From Euphorbia lathyris (lineage: Eukaryota > Streptophyta > Magnoliopsida > Malpighiales > Euphorbiaceae), in assembly GCF_963576675.1 (NCBI RefSeq), contig NC_088911.1, positions 59,295,756 through 59,359,755 of the forward strand: a DNA stretch of 64,000 bases. Direction: 5' to 3'. Of this stretch, positions 24,396 through 35,500 are shown one piece after another (the stretch's first letter is position 1; each line of letters begins with the position of its first letter). Both the position numbers and the translations under genes were made by a program. The notes under the pieces are model-generated. The model worked only from the letters and a program-made list of their open reading frames with translations, made no database searches and was not told the DNA's origin.

Positions 24396-27300
24396 TAGAA
24401 TAACCCCAACAACAATAAAAAGTTTAAGAAAAATTTATCTGATGTTGTTTGTTATAATTGTGGTGAAAAAGGACACATCAAAAGATTCTGTAAGAACCCC
24501 AAGAAGAAGGATAGCAAAAATCAGAATAAGAAGGAGAGTGAGGACAAAGCAAATGTTGTTGAACATGTTGATAATAATGAAATTATTGCCATGGTTTCTG
24601 AGTTGCAAATTGGTATGATCCAAGAATTGCATATGGCATCTCTTACCATAAGTAATGATTGGTGGTATGATTCTGGTGCAACTACTCATGTTTGTAATAA
24701 CAAAGAACTCTTCAAGACTTATATTGATTCTTCTCCAGACCATGAAGTTCTATTGGGTCATCATCACTCTTCCAAGGTTCAAGGAACCGGGACTGTTGAA
24801 ATTCAGTTTACTTCTGAAAAGAAAGTTATTCTCACCAATGTTCTGCATGTTCCTCAAATTAGGAAGAATTTAATTTCTGGTTTTATGTTATGTAAGAAGG
24901 GGTTAAAGGCTGTAATAGAATCTGATAAAATAATTTTGTCTAAGGCTGGAGCATTTGTTGGGAAAGGTTATGTCTGTAATGGAATGTTCAAATTGTCTAT
25001 TAATAAAGTTGAGAATTCTGCTTATTTTCTTGTGCATGCAATTGAATGTACTTCTTTTCATTTATGGCATAGTCGTTTAGCACACACCAATTATAGAACC
25101 ATGAAATATATGTCTAAAAATGGAATGATATCTTATGGTAATGATCATGAAGATAAATGTGAGGTATGTGTTCAAGCAAAAATGAAAAGGAAACCATTTC
25201 CTAAAATTAAAAGAAGTACAGAAATATTAGAACTTCCTGATATTTGTGAATTTAATGGAAATTTAACTAGAGGAGGTAATAGGTATTTCATAACTTTCAT
25301 TGATGATAGTTCTCGTTTTACCTATGTTTATTTGTTGAAAATAAAAGACCAAGCATTTGAAATGTTTAAATGTTATAAAGTCGTGGTAGAGACACAAAAG
25401 AATAAAAAAATTAAAATTTTACGCAATGATAGAGGTGGGGAGTATTTTCCTACGGAATTTTCTTCTTTTGTGAGTCTAGCGGAATTATACATCAGGTTAG
25501 TGCTCCTTATAGGCCTCAACAAAATGGAGTGGCTGAAAGGAAAAATGGTGTTTTAGGGGATATGCTAAATGCAATGCTTGTTAATGCAAATTTGCCACTT
25601 AATTTGTGGGGAGAAGCTCTACTAACCGCATGTCATATACACAACAGAGTACCTTCTAAGAAATTTAAAGTTTCACCTTATGAAATTTGGAAGGGAAAGA
25701 AACCTAATATAAGTTACTTTAAGGTGTGGGGTTGTCTTGTATATTACAAGGTTCCAGATCCTAAGAAAACTAAATTAGAACCAAGGGCTTTGAAAAGTGT
25801 TTTTGTGGGCTATGCTGAAAATTCAAAAGCATATAGGTTTTTGGATTTGGATTCTAATGTTATGGTGGAATCACGAGATGCTGAATTCTTTGAAAATAAA
25901 TTTCGTGGCGATTCCACAGGAATAGAAACCTCAATAGCACCACAAATTTCTTCAAACTCAAATGGGAAATGAGTTGTGCCTGATTCTTCTAATGAACCTA
26001 GAAGAAGTGAAAGAACTAGAAAAGAGAAGAATTTAGGTCCAGATTTTATTAATTCTCAAGATATTCTCTTTCTGGTGGAGGGAAATAGAAATGGGGTTAC
26101 TAATAAAATACCAATTATACTTACTGTAGAAGATGATCCCAAAACTTTTCAAGAAGCAATGGCTTCTAGAAATTCAGCTTTTTGGAAAGAGGCAATCAAT
26201 GATAAAATGGATTCATTGATATCAAATAATACTTGGTATATTACGGACTTGCCTCCAGGGTCCAAAACTATTGGATGTAAATGGGTATTTAGGATTAAGT
26301 ATAATACAGATGGATCTATAAATTCTTTCAAAGCTAGATTAGTTGCACAAGGCTTTACTCAAAAAGAAGGGGTAGATTATTTTGACACTTATGCACCCGT
26401 GGCTAGAATTACATCCATTAGAGTACTTATGGCTTTAGCTTCTATTTTTGGTCTATACGTACATCAAATGGATGTGAAGACGGATTTTCTAAATGGGGAT
26501 TTAGAAGAAGAAGTGTACATGAAACAACCTGAGGGTTTTGTTCTCCCTGGAAATGAAAATAAAGTTTACAAATTGGTTAAATCCTTGTATGGATTAAAAC
26601 AAGCGCCTAAACAATGGCACGAAAATTTTGATTCTGTTATTTTGTCACATGGTTTTACTTATAACTCAGCAGATAGGTGCATTTACTCTAAATTTACAAA
26701 AGATTATGGTGTCATCATATGTTTATATGTTGATGACATGTTAATCTTTGGAACCAATATGAAAGGAATTGATGAGACTAAGAACTATTTGAGTTCATGT
26801 TTTAAAATGAAAGATTTAAATGAAGTTGATACTATCTTAGGTATCAAGGCTATAAAACATAGTGGGGGTTTTGCGTTGAGTCAATTTCATTATATTGAAA
26901 AAGTGCTTAATAAATTTGAGCACTTAAAGTTTAAAGAGGCTAATTCCCCTTATGATTCATCTTGTAAACTTAGTAAAAAGGAAGGAAGAGGTGTTGCTCA
27001 ACTTGAGTATGCAAGTGCGATAGGAAGTATGATGTATGTACTAGACCAGATATTGCATTTGCTGTTTGTAAACTTTCTAGATTTACAAGTAATCTGAGTC
27101 ATGAACATTGGAAAGCAATTGGTAGGGTTTTAGGTAACTTAAAAAGAACCAAAAACCTTGGATTATATTATAATAAATTTCTAGCAGTTCTTGAGGGTTA
27201 TTTAGATGCTAGTTGGATAAATAGTATCGGTGATAGTAAGTCCACAAGTGGTTGGATTTTTATGCTTGGTGGAGGAGCTGTTTCTTGGGCTTCAAAGAAA

Positions 27301-27663
27301 CAAAATTGTATTACTCATTCCACAATGGAGGCTGAATTTTTGGCCTTAGCAGCAGCAGGAAAAGAAGCTGAATGGCTGAGGAATATGCTATTAGATATTA
27401 AGTTGTGGCCACAACCGATGTCAGCCATTTCTTTGAACTGCGATAGTGAAGCTACTTTGTCTAGAGCTTATAACAAGATATATAATGGAAAGTATAGACA
27501 TATTAGCTTAAGACATTCATATGTACGACGGTTAATATCAGACGGGATTATAACTGTTGTATATGTTAAGTCTTGTAATAATTTGGCAGATCCTTTCACA
27601 AAAGGACTTCCAAGGGACATAGTATCTAAAATGTCCAAAGAGATTGGTTTAAGACCTGTATGA
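24396..27663 (+). pseudogene. copia pol: zinc knuckle, protease, integrase, RT, RNase H (several breaks)
   Basis: The CYNCGEKGHIKRFC knuckle (24450-24492) is followed by the protease site WWYDSGATTHV (24660-24692), the pre-integrase domain with LWHSRLAHTN and CEVCVQAK, and integrase (FIDDSSRFTYVY, RNDRGGEYF, then AERKNG in another frame). RT spans about 26150-27050 (TIGCKWVFRIK, YAPVARITSIR, CLYVDDMLIFG). RNase H spans about 27190-27660 ([37 protein letters not shown]). Breaks: a frameshift near 25485 (one T lost before TGTGAGTCTAGC), a TGA at 25970-25972, and a frameshift near 27035. The stop at 27661-27663 is the natural end. The nested gypsy element begins 31 bp later. Confidence 0.93.
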
Positions 27664-28049
27664 TTACATCAGCAACAACAGAAACCCAACCTGTTGTAGA
27701 CACCGAGTCGGAGGACCTGTGACGAAATCCTGAAAACAAGACGGTTGAAGCGATTGATTCCGGAAGTTTTGAAAAATATATAAAAAATAATAAGCGAAGG
27801 AAAATCGGCGGCACGGGACGTGCGCTCGGCGTCCGTCGGACGCACCGCGAGTGGCACGCTCTCGACGTCCGAGCAATGCCCGGGTCCGGTGGCACGGTGC
27901 GCGCTCTCGTGGGCCGCTGAGCGCACGCGCCCGATAGCGCGAAGCGCGCGTTCGGCGGCCGCGACGTGTGAGCGTCCGGCGGTGCGGAACGCGCGCTCGG
28001 CGGCCGCGGGGTGCGCACGCCCGACGGCACGAGGCACGCCCCGAGGATC

Positions 28050-28219
28050 GTCGGGCGGGCGCCCAACCACGTCGGGCGAACGCCCGACGACCGTTGGGCG
28101 CTCGCCCAACGCCATTGGGCGATCGCCCAACGATTGTTGGGCGGTAGCCCAACACAAGGTTGGGCGGCCGCCCAACCCCAATGGGCGACGCCCAATTTCC
28201 TTTAGGCGTCGCCCATTGG
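28050..28219. repeat. Hairpin array of GGGCG...CGCCC units in the LTR
   Basis: A run of short palindromes, such as GTTGGGCGCTCGCCCAAC and TTGGGCGATCGCCCAA, stands head to tail just upstream of the TATA box. The 3' LTR has the same array at about 44963-45200 with extra units, which explains most of the LTR length difference. Each unit can form a stem-loop on either strand. Confidence 0.88.
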
Positions 28220-28237
28220 TCCGGGGACCCGTTTGCC

Positions 28238-28246
28238 TATAAAAGG
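28238..28246 (+). promoter_or_regulatory. TATA box of the gypsy 5' LTR
   Basis: TATAAAAGG in the context TTTGCCTATAAAAGGCACG, downstream of the hairpin array and upstream of a GAGAGA-rich stretch. It probably sets the start of the genomic RNA about 30 bp further on. The same box is at 45219-45227 in the 3' LTR. Confidence 0.75.
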
Positions 28247-30575
28247 CACGGATCCCCATGCAAAAGAGGGGAGAGGGAATTTTGGAGAACTTTCTCACTC
28301 TAAACATTTTTAGAGAGAGAGAGTGATTTTTTTTGAGAAAAATATTTTTTTCCTCAAAAATTCCAAATTTCCTAAAGTTCAATTTTTACTAAATTTTCAT
28401 AAAAAACGGAAGATCGTGGTTCGTGGAATCAATCGGCTTCGACTGTCAGATACCGAATTCGAGGTATTATCCGAGGACTAGACTCTTTATTTTATTTAAT
28501 TTATTCTCTTCTTCTATTTATTTTTTTATGCTATAGTTTTTATTCATTTAGTTATTTATTTATTTTGTCACATTTTATTTACTTAGCGTATTTATTTAAT
28601 TTTCATTTCGTGTTGAATAACATTCGGTTTTGTTTTAAAATAAAAACCTCGTTTTGATATCCCAATACAAACCGTGATCTGATAAAAAGGTAGTTCGGGT
28701 ATCGAAAACGTTGTAATTACAAGTTTTTAATTTAAAAGAGATTTCCAAATAATGTTTTGAAATAAAAAACGTCGTTTAGGAACTTCCGTTTTCGACTATG
28801 ATCCATCTTTGGTAGTTCGGAAATCCAAAACGATTGAATTAGATTTAATTTAAAGCTTTTGAATAAATCTGGAAATATTTAGGAGTGCTGCTGTAATTTA
28901 CCTATTCTGTCACTAAATGCTGTTTACCGACGGATTTTCCATCGGTAAATCTGCCAAAACATAAAAAATGCCATTTCAGTCCATTTTTCTTAACTTTTAA
29001 GCTTTTAATCCTTGGTATATATATGTATAGTCATGTAATATATGTTTTTCAAATTATTTTAGAACTTTAGCATATATAATTATTTTAGAATATTTGTATA
29101 CTATTTTTATTCTATTTTACAATATAAGTATGAGTATATATATGTATTCCTTTTTCATTGATTTGGGTTATGTTTTAAATATTAGTTATTTGGTATTTTG
29201 GAAAATAATTAATACATATTAGTATATGGTATTTTTGGTATTTAAACTATATTAGTTATGTATATGTATAGTTTTGAAATATTTGGGTTATTTTAGTGAT
29301 TATCGAATGAAATCATTTTTGATAAGTATTATTTTCTTAGTTATAGGATTTATTTACTATTTTCACATTTTCAAAGTATAGATATATTGTACCTATTATT
29401 TTTATATACATATAGTTCCTTTTGTATTAACTTTTATTTTCATATTCTATTTTTGATTTAAATATATATATATATATATGTTAGAATTACTTTCTTTATT
29501 CTTTTGGGCTTAATCATGGGTACATGTTTCAAGTGGACTTTGTTTGAGTATAGATGGTGGTTTAAATGGGTTTATTATGGTAATTATAATTAGTAAAGAG
29601 TCCATTAAATAAGTGGGGAAAATAAATCACAAAAAGAGAGTTTTCAATTGAATTATTTAAACTAATGAGTTTTTAGATTTCTAATGTAAATAAATAGAGT
29701 TATTCTTGTTAATATTTCAAATTGTTTCTCAAAACACCACGTTTTAAAACCTTAGTCCGTTCCAACGAGGGATCAAGCGAACATTGTAATTAAAATCATT
29801 TTCTTTGCGAATAATAGAGTTTTGAACCATTTTCTCAAAGGATTTGTACAAAATAAAATTGACTTGTATGTTTAACCACGTTTTCTCGTTAGAAGGTTTT
29901 TATCTTAACGTTTTCAAAATGCTCGAGTCGTTCCAACGGCGATTCGGGTGAACTTCATCAAACGGGGTTTTGAAACGCACCTAAATCGTTCCAACGGCGA
30001 TTAAGATGCGAACCATGTAAATAAACTCGTTTTGGGGAAATAAGTTAGCATAGAATAAACACACAACATGACATGTAAATAAGTCGTAAATAAATCACTT
30101 CTTTCTTTCCCCTCTCTGTGTATGTATAACGTAAATGGGTGATTCTTTACTGATGTGGCTTTTCAATAACATATGCTCAAAACGGTTTCTAAAAAGAGAA
30201 AGAAAAGGGTTTCAAATGAATTTTAAACTTAAAGAAGTATACGATTAGTCCGTTATCGCCTAACATGCTGAGTAGGAGGCCGGTGGTTCATAACCGGGCG
30301 ATGTCGGGGTGCCTAGTAGCCTTTCTCCGGAAAGGAGCTAGCCTTCTCGGCTCGTACCTAAGTTTCCCGAACCCACACCGGTCTCCCGCAAGGGATCGGT
30401 GTTCATTTTCCCATTCGTGGGTGGCGACTCTTCCATATCTCCGAGCTCCGGTCCTGCCGAGCAGCTTGATTCCACGATTGGTTGCTTTCGGCGCCAATCA
30501 CCGCTTACATCGCCATGAGGTTGTCCACCCCCCGGTCCGCCCGGGAGATTAGGCCGCGGCACCTCGTCTAACAAG

Positions 30576-30593
30576 TGGCGACTCTGCTGGGGA
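30576..30593 (+). promoter_or_regulatory. tRNA primer-binding site of the gypsy element
   Basis: TGGCGACTCTGCTGGGGA starts 2 bp after the LTR end and begins with TGG, the complement of the tRNA CCA end. Ogre/Tat elements are known to use tRNA-Arg; this sequence fits that usage from memory, but the matching tRNA is not in the window. Confidence 0.8.
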
Positions 30594-32517
30594 AGCGAGA
30601 AATTTGATTCCGGAAGGCGTGTATTAAGCCCTTAACGGGGACGGATCGTTTTACTTCTTTTCGTATGCATTCATGTGCATTATTGCAAACCCTTTGGGTA
30701 ATTTCCGCGAAACCTCTAGCGAGAGTCCATTCGTCGCTCGAAAGAGGCTAGTGTGAGTTCCCCCTTACAGTAAGGTGCCAAAGGGTCCCCATCCATTCGT
30801 TAGGGGCGAATTTGTGCGGTCCTGTGAGGTCTCGCGGTCAGCCGTGTCAGCATATAGTAGCCTTAGAAGTTTCCATAGGATTACCTGTTACTATTTTTGA
30901 TGTGATAAATGAATCAGTTCGTGTTTTCAAACCGCCATGATACGTGTCTAATCCTAAAGTATGTAAAGAAAATGAGACGATGCGTTAATATATACTCATG
31001 AATCGACATACTAATTACCCTAAAACATCGAAATGATTTGAACTAAAGACGACTTAGTTATCTCATATGAATGAACATGTGCGACTCGCCTTGTCCCTTT
31101 TGGTGTCCCGACGAAGGCACGTGTTCAGGAAATGCGTTATGACGTAAGCACGTATTAGTATGAATCGGTTCGGTGTTAAGGATAGTTACATTTCGATACA
31201 AAAGACTATATTAACAGTAGCCGTTATTCACATTCTTTAGATAAATTGGGATAAAACGAGATCACGATGAAACGAAAATGAAGAACATTTCTGTCTTGAA
31301 CGAACCTGTCGTAACGTAAAAAGTTTCGCACAAGTAGCCCGTCCCTTCCGAATAAAAGACGAGCTTTTACGTTATGCCTCGTGTCGTTCTTAAGAGAAAT
31401 GGATGTGTCCGCAAAGGTGACTAAGAAAATAAAAGAAAAGAAAAATGAACTAATTGACCAAAATCATTCCGAGACTACGATATATATCAATCCCGAGGGT
31501 AGTTAAAGAAAATAAACCAATGTCGTCGAATACGTGCCTCGGACGAGTGTATACCCCATTTAAAATCTCGAAGCCGAATTAAGCCAAACCATATAATTGC
31601 GCCATATGGACGAGACTGCGGGTTTTGACTAACGACTCGATCATTTCGACCGTTACCAAAACTGCAAGAAATGTGGCCCGATATACGTGTTTGCTTAAAT
31701 TCGCGCCTAAAGGAAAGAAAACGGTGGTATCCTCGCTTCGAACAAACACGCGATTTAACGAAAGGTGGGTTTTCTATAACCACACTAAGATGATATATCC
31801 CGTAGGATTAAGAAGAACAACGAACTGTTGCTAGCCGAAAGGTTACCGTGCACTCAAAATAAGACTCGTCGTCTTTTCACGTAGCTAAAATGAGCAAACG
31901 GATCCTCGACGCTAAGAACAAACGCGTTACGCGATGAGTCCGTTCCCTAAAATAAAATCCAAAAGTGATTCCATCACTAAGTAAACACGTGGTTACGTCT
32001 CTCGATAGATCTAAAAGATCCCATTGTAATCCAAAAATCGAGACACGAACCCACGCGAACAAAAGGGAACGAATCATTGACAATAACGAACGATTGGACT
32101 AGAAGAATAACTCGTACCACGTCTAAAAACTGAGATGCGCTCAAAGGGAGTCAAAACCCGAACTAATGCGTCTCGCGAAAGGACAAAAGACGAGTTACTC
32201 TGAAAGGACAATCCAACTTGGTCGATTTCTTAGTCACCGAACGTGGATACGATAAAACGAACTGTATTGTCTGATGGATGATTTAATTTCCCGCAATAAT
32301 CGACGGCATCACGCGTCCCCTGGACCGCAATGTGAGCCAAAAACCAAAATCCTACGAAAGAGACCTGGACCGACGAGTGTGTGGAGGAATAAGGGTGGAA
32401 GAGAGATGTTGTGATACGTGTAATTAGACTAACGTTTGTTCTTCTTATCTTATATATCCGTAAATAAATAAACGCACACACCACGAATCATGCATATAAA
32501 ATCATGCATACATACTA
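30594..32517 (+). other. Long untranslated leader of the gypsy element
   Basis: About 1.9 kb between primer-binding site and polyprotein ATG. Ogre elements often have a separate ORF1 here, but I see no frame longer than 69 codons on +, and the minus frames of up to 98 codons have no recognised domain. Many short frames are broken by scattered stops, so this is either a true leader or an eroded ORF1. Confidence 0.6.
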
Positions 32518-35500
32518 ATGGATACCGTTCGCGCAGACGTCATCATTAAGCGGTTGTGGTTTCGCGAGAGTAATCGGCTTGTCAGACAGTTTGATCAGCT
32601 ACGAGTAGACAATTCAGAATCAGTAGTTGTGGCTTCTGAATCATCTTCGGCTGGGTATACTCAGTCTTCCGTCAGTATGTCTGTGACCGACGAGAAAGTG
32701 GCTGAATTGGAGAATTCTGTGAACAATATCAATGATCACCTGGCCGCGATCTTGGCCCAGCTAGCTGAGTTAGCACTGAAGGAAAACAAGAGTGGTAGTA
32801 AGCGTGCCGAGAATGAGGTGAACGATGGTCCTCGCTTTGGGAATGAGGAGGATTATCAGGATTATATCCGAAAACAGTTAGAGAAAGAGAAAGCTAAGGA
32901 AGAGGAGTGGAGGCAACACATCACACAGGAAGTGCAGGACTTGCGTGGAGGAAGTTCCGGGAGTCAGGACTTTTATAACTTGAAGAATTGTTTATCGGCA
33001 ATAGCTTTGCCTCTGAAATTTCGTCTCCCTGACATGAAAAATTTCGATGGAACGGGGGATCCCACTGCTCACATGAATCAGTATGTTGCTATGATGAAGC
33101 ATACGATCCTGACTGAGGATCAAGTCCTGGGGTTGTTTAACACCTACCTAGAGGGGGCTGTCCTCACATGGTTCCATGCATTGCCGGTGGTGACAAAGAG
33201 GGATTGGAAGGAATTAGCGAAGTCATTCATCGCTCAGTATAGCTTTAACACCATGCTTGAGGTCACTTTGAAAGAGTTAGAGAGCACTAAGCAACATGCT
33301 GGGGAATCTTTTTCCGATTTTGTGAAAAGATGGAGGGCTAAGGCCGCAGTGATGAAACAAAAGCCGCTCGAGCAGGATCAGATCCGAATGGTGGTTGGCA
33401 ACACGTTGCCGTATATCAAGAATGAGTTGCGGTATATGCCATTTACTGATTTCAATCAGATGTATAGTTGTGCCTTGACTGTTGAAGGGGATGGGGAGCC
33501 AAAGAAAGCTTATACCAAGTGGACGAAGTCTGGATATAGTGCCGGAGGGCCTAGTGCGAGTACGGAATCCACAGCAGTGAAAGTGGTTGATCTTAATGCT
33601 ATTGAAAAGAGGCGGTTCGCCAAGTTCGATCAGACCTACGCAAAGGTTTTTGAACGTCTGCAGAAAAAGGGATTGTTGAAAGCCCTTACCCCGTATAACA
33701 AAGCTCAACCTACTCCGCAGATACAGGCTAGAGGGTATTGTGAATTCCATAGCAGTTATGGGCATACAATTGAGAATTGCGAGAGGCTGAAACACGAAAT
33801 CCAGGATTTAATCGAGGAGAAAAAGATAGCTGATCCTTCGTCAGCGAACCCTTCCACTAGGCGTAATCCATTGCCTAATCATAGGGTAAGCATGATCGGA
33901 ATGGGTCTGACAGAACGTGTAATGATGGAATCCTTTGAGGAGAATGTAGAGGAGTTGTTGGACTCCGACGAAAAGAACAATGTGGGAAATGGTCTATATG
34001 TGTCCTTCCTTGGCGAAGAACAGGAGAATGAACTAATGGATGAAGGGTCGGACGGTGGAGCACCGTATGATGAAGATAGTGCCGAAGAGACCGGGGAAGG
34101 GTCGTCTCGAACTATTGTGCCAGAATTGGGTCTGTTTAGTGGAGGGGGAAATCCCGAGGTGCACTTGCGTGAATATATGCACGACATGTTCATTGAATCC
34201 TTCGGAGTAGATGAAATTGCCCAGTGGTTTCACCATTCGCTGATAGGCGAGCCTTTGGAATGGTTCCACTCATTACCCGACTCTTGCAAGCATGATTGGG
34301 ATCAATTATCGGATTTATTCTTAAAAAAGTACCAAAGAGCCGAGGACAGGGCCGCAGAGCGCTTCGTAATGCAGATTGGACCTATCAAGCGTCCGCTACC
34401 GAGGGTTAGCAAATATAATGGAAACAAGGACCCTATGGAGCACCTTCACTTCTACTTGTCGGCTATGGCGCCTTTGGGTTTTAAAGAGGAAGAGATTACT
34501 AGCTTGTTTTGCAATTCGTTGATGGGTGAACCGTTAATGTGGTACATGTCGTTGCCAATGTATGTCAAGACCGATTGGGCAGCACTGACGAAGAGATTTA
34601 TCAAGGAGTATACAGTGTGGATGCTAGCAGAGCAAACCCCTGATTCTCCGTCTTACCAAACACCTGATGCGGTGTTAGCAATGCCTAGGTATGGTGGATA
34701 CCAGGATCCTGTGGAGCACGCGAGGTTATTCCACAATCACATGTATGACGCCGGATTTCCGCAATGTGAGTTGCATGAACATTTTCCAGAAACCTTGATG
34801 GGTGAAGCCTTATTGTGGCATCAAGGCCTATCAGAGGAGGAAATGGGTCATTGGGTACCGCTCAGGAGTGCCTTTGTGGCAAGATATGAGATGTATGTTC
34901 CATGGACGGGATCCCTGGAGGATCTGGATAGCATCAGGCAGTTCCCCGAGGAACCATTTGTGGACTATGCTAGGAGGTGGAGGCACCGTTATGAGCAGTG
35001 TCATGAAACAATGAGCAATGAGGTGCAGCTTATGTGCATACAACGAGGTGCTATTCCGTTGGCCGCCAGAAGGATGAGCAGAGTGTCCCTCCGAGATTAT
35101 GATGAGTTGATAGGTTGGGCCTTGTATGGATCGGCGGATCCCTTTTACTTGAATCCGAATGTTCCTCACGTCATGGATTTAATGGTCGTGGACATTTGGG
35201 AGAGTTCTTCGGACGAGGAAGATGCCAATCAGAGGGTTCCTATTAACATTTGGGATGAATCGGATGATGAGCCAGAAATCGCCGTCATGACAAGGTCAGG
35301 GCGAGTGGCCGAGGGGAAGGCACCTATGATAGAAACAGAGATTGGAGAAGGGTCGGCTCCTAAGCCCGATGACCAAGTTCTTGAGCAGTTGAAGAAGACG
35401 CAAGCTAAGTCCACAGTCTGGGAAGTCTTATGCCATTCTAAGTACCATCGTGAGAACCTGATGAAAGAGTTGCAGAATCTGGTTATTTCCACCGATACTG

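Larger units (their letters stand above)
27695..30573 (+). repeat. 5' LTR of the Tat/Ogre-like element
   Basis: The first 550 bp are strongly GC- and CpG-rich; most of the rest is AT-rich, and the last 350 bp are GC-rich again. A TATA box lies at 28238-28246. A perfect-looking inverted repeat (TTTACCGACGGA and its complement) lies at 28923-28949. Open frames of up to 237 codons in the GC-rich part are produced by the repeats and are not genes. Confidence 0.95.

Noticed and set aside
27626..28382. Minus-strand open frames of 163-237 codons in the GC-rich part of the 5' LTR (and the equivalents of 131-254 codons at 44480-45348)
   Set aside because: They are produced by GC-rich, stop-poor palindromic repeats, are Arg/Pro/Ala-rich in several frames at once, and lie wholly within LTRs.
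30265..30574. Open frames of 69-95 codons on both strands, repeated at 47237-47546
   Set aside because: Present identically in both LTRs at their 3' ends; no domain and overlapping on both strands.
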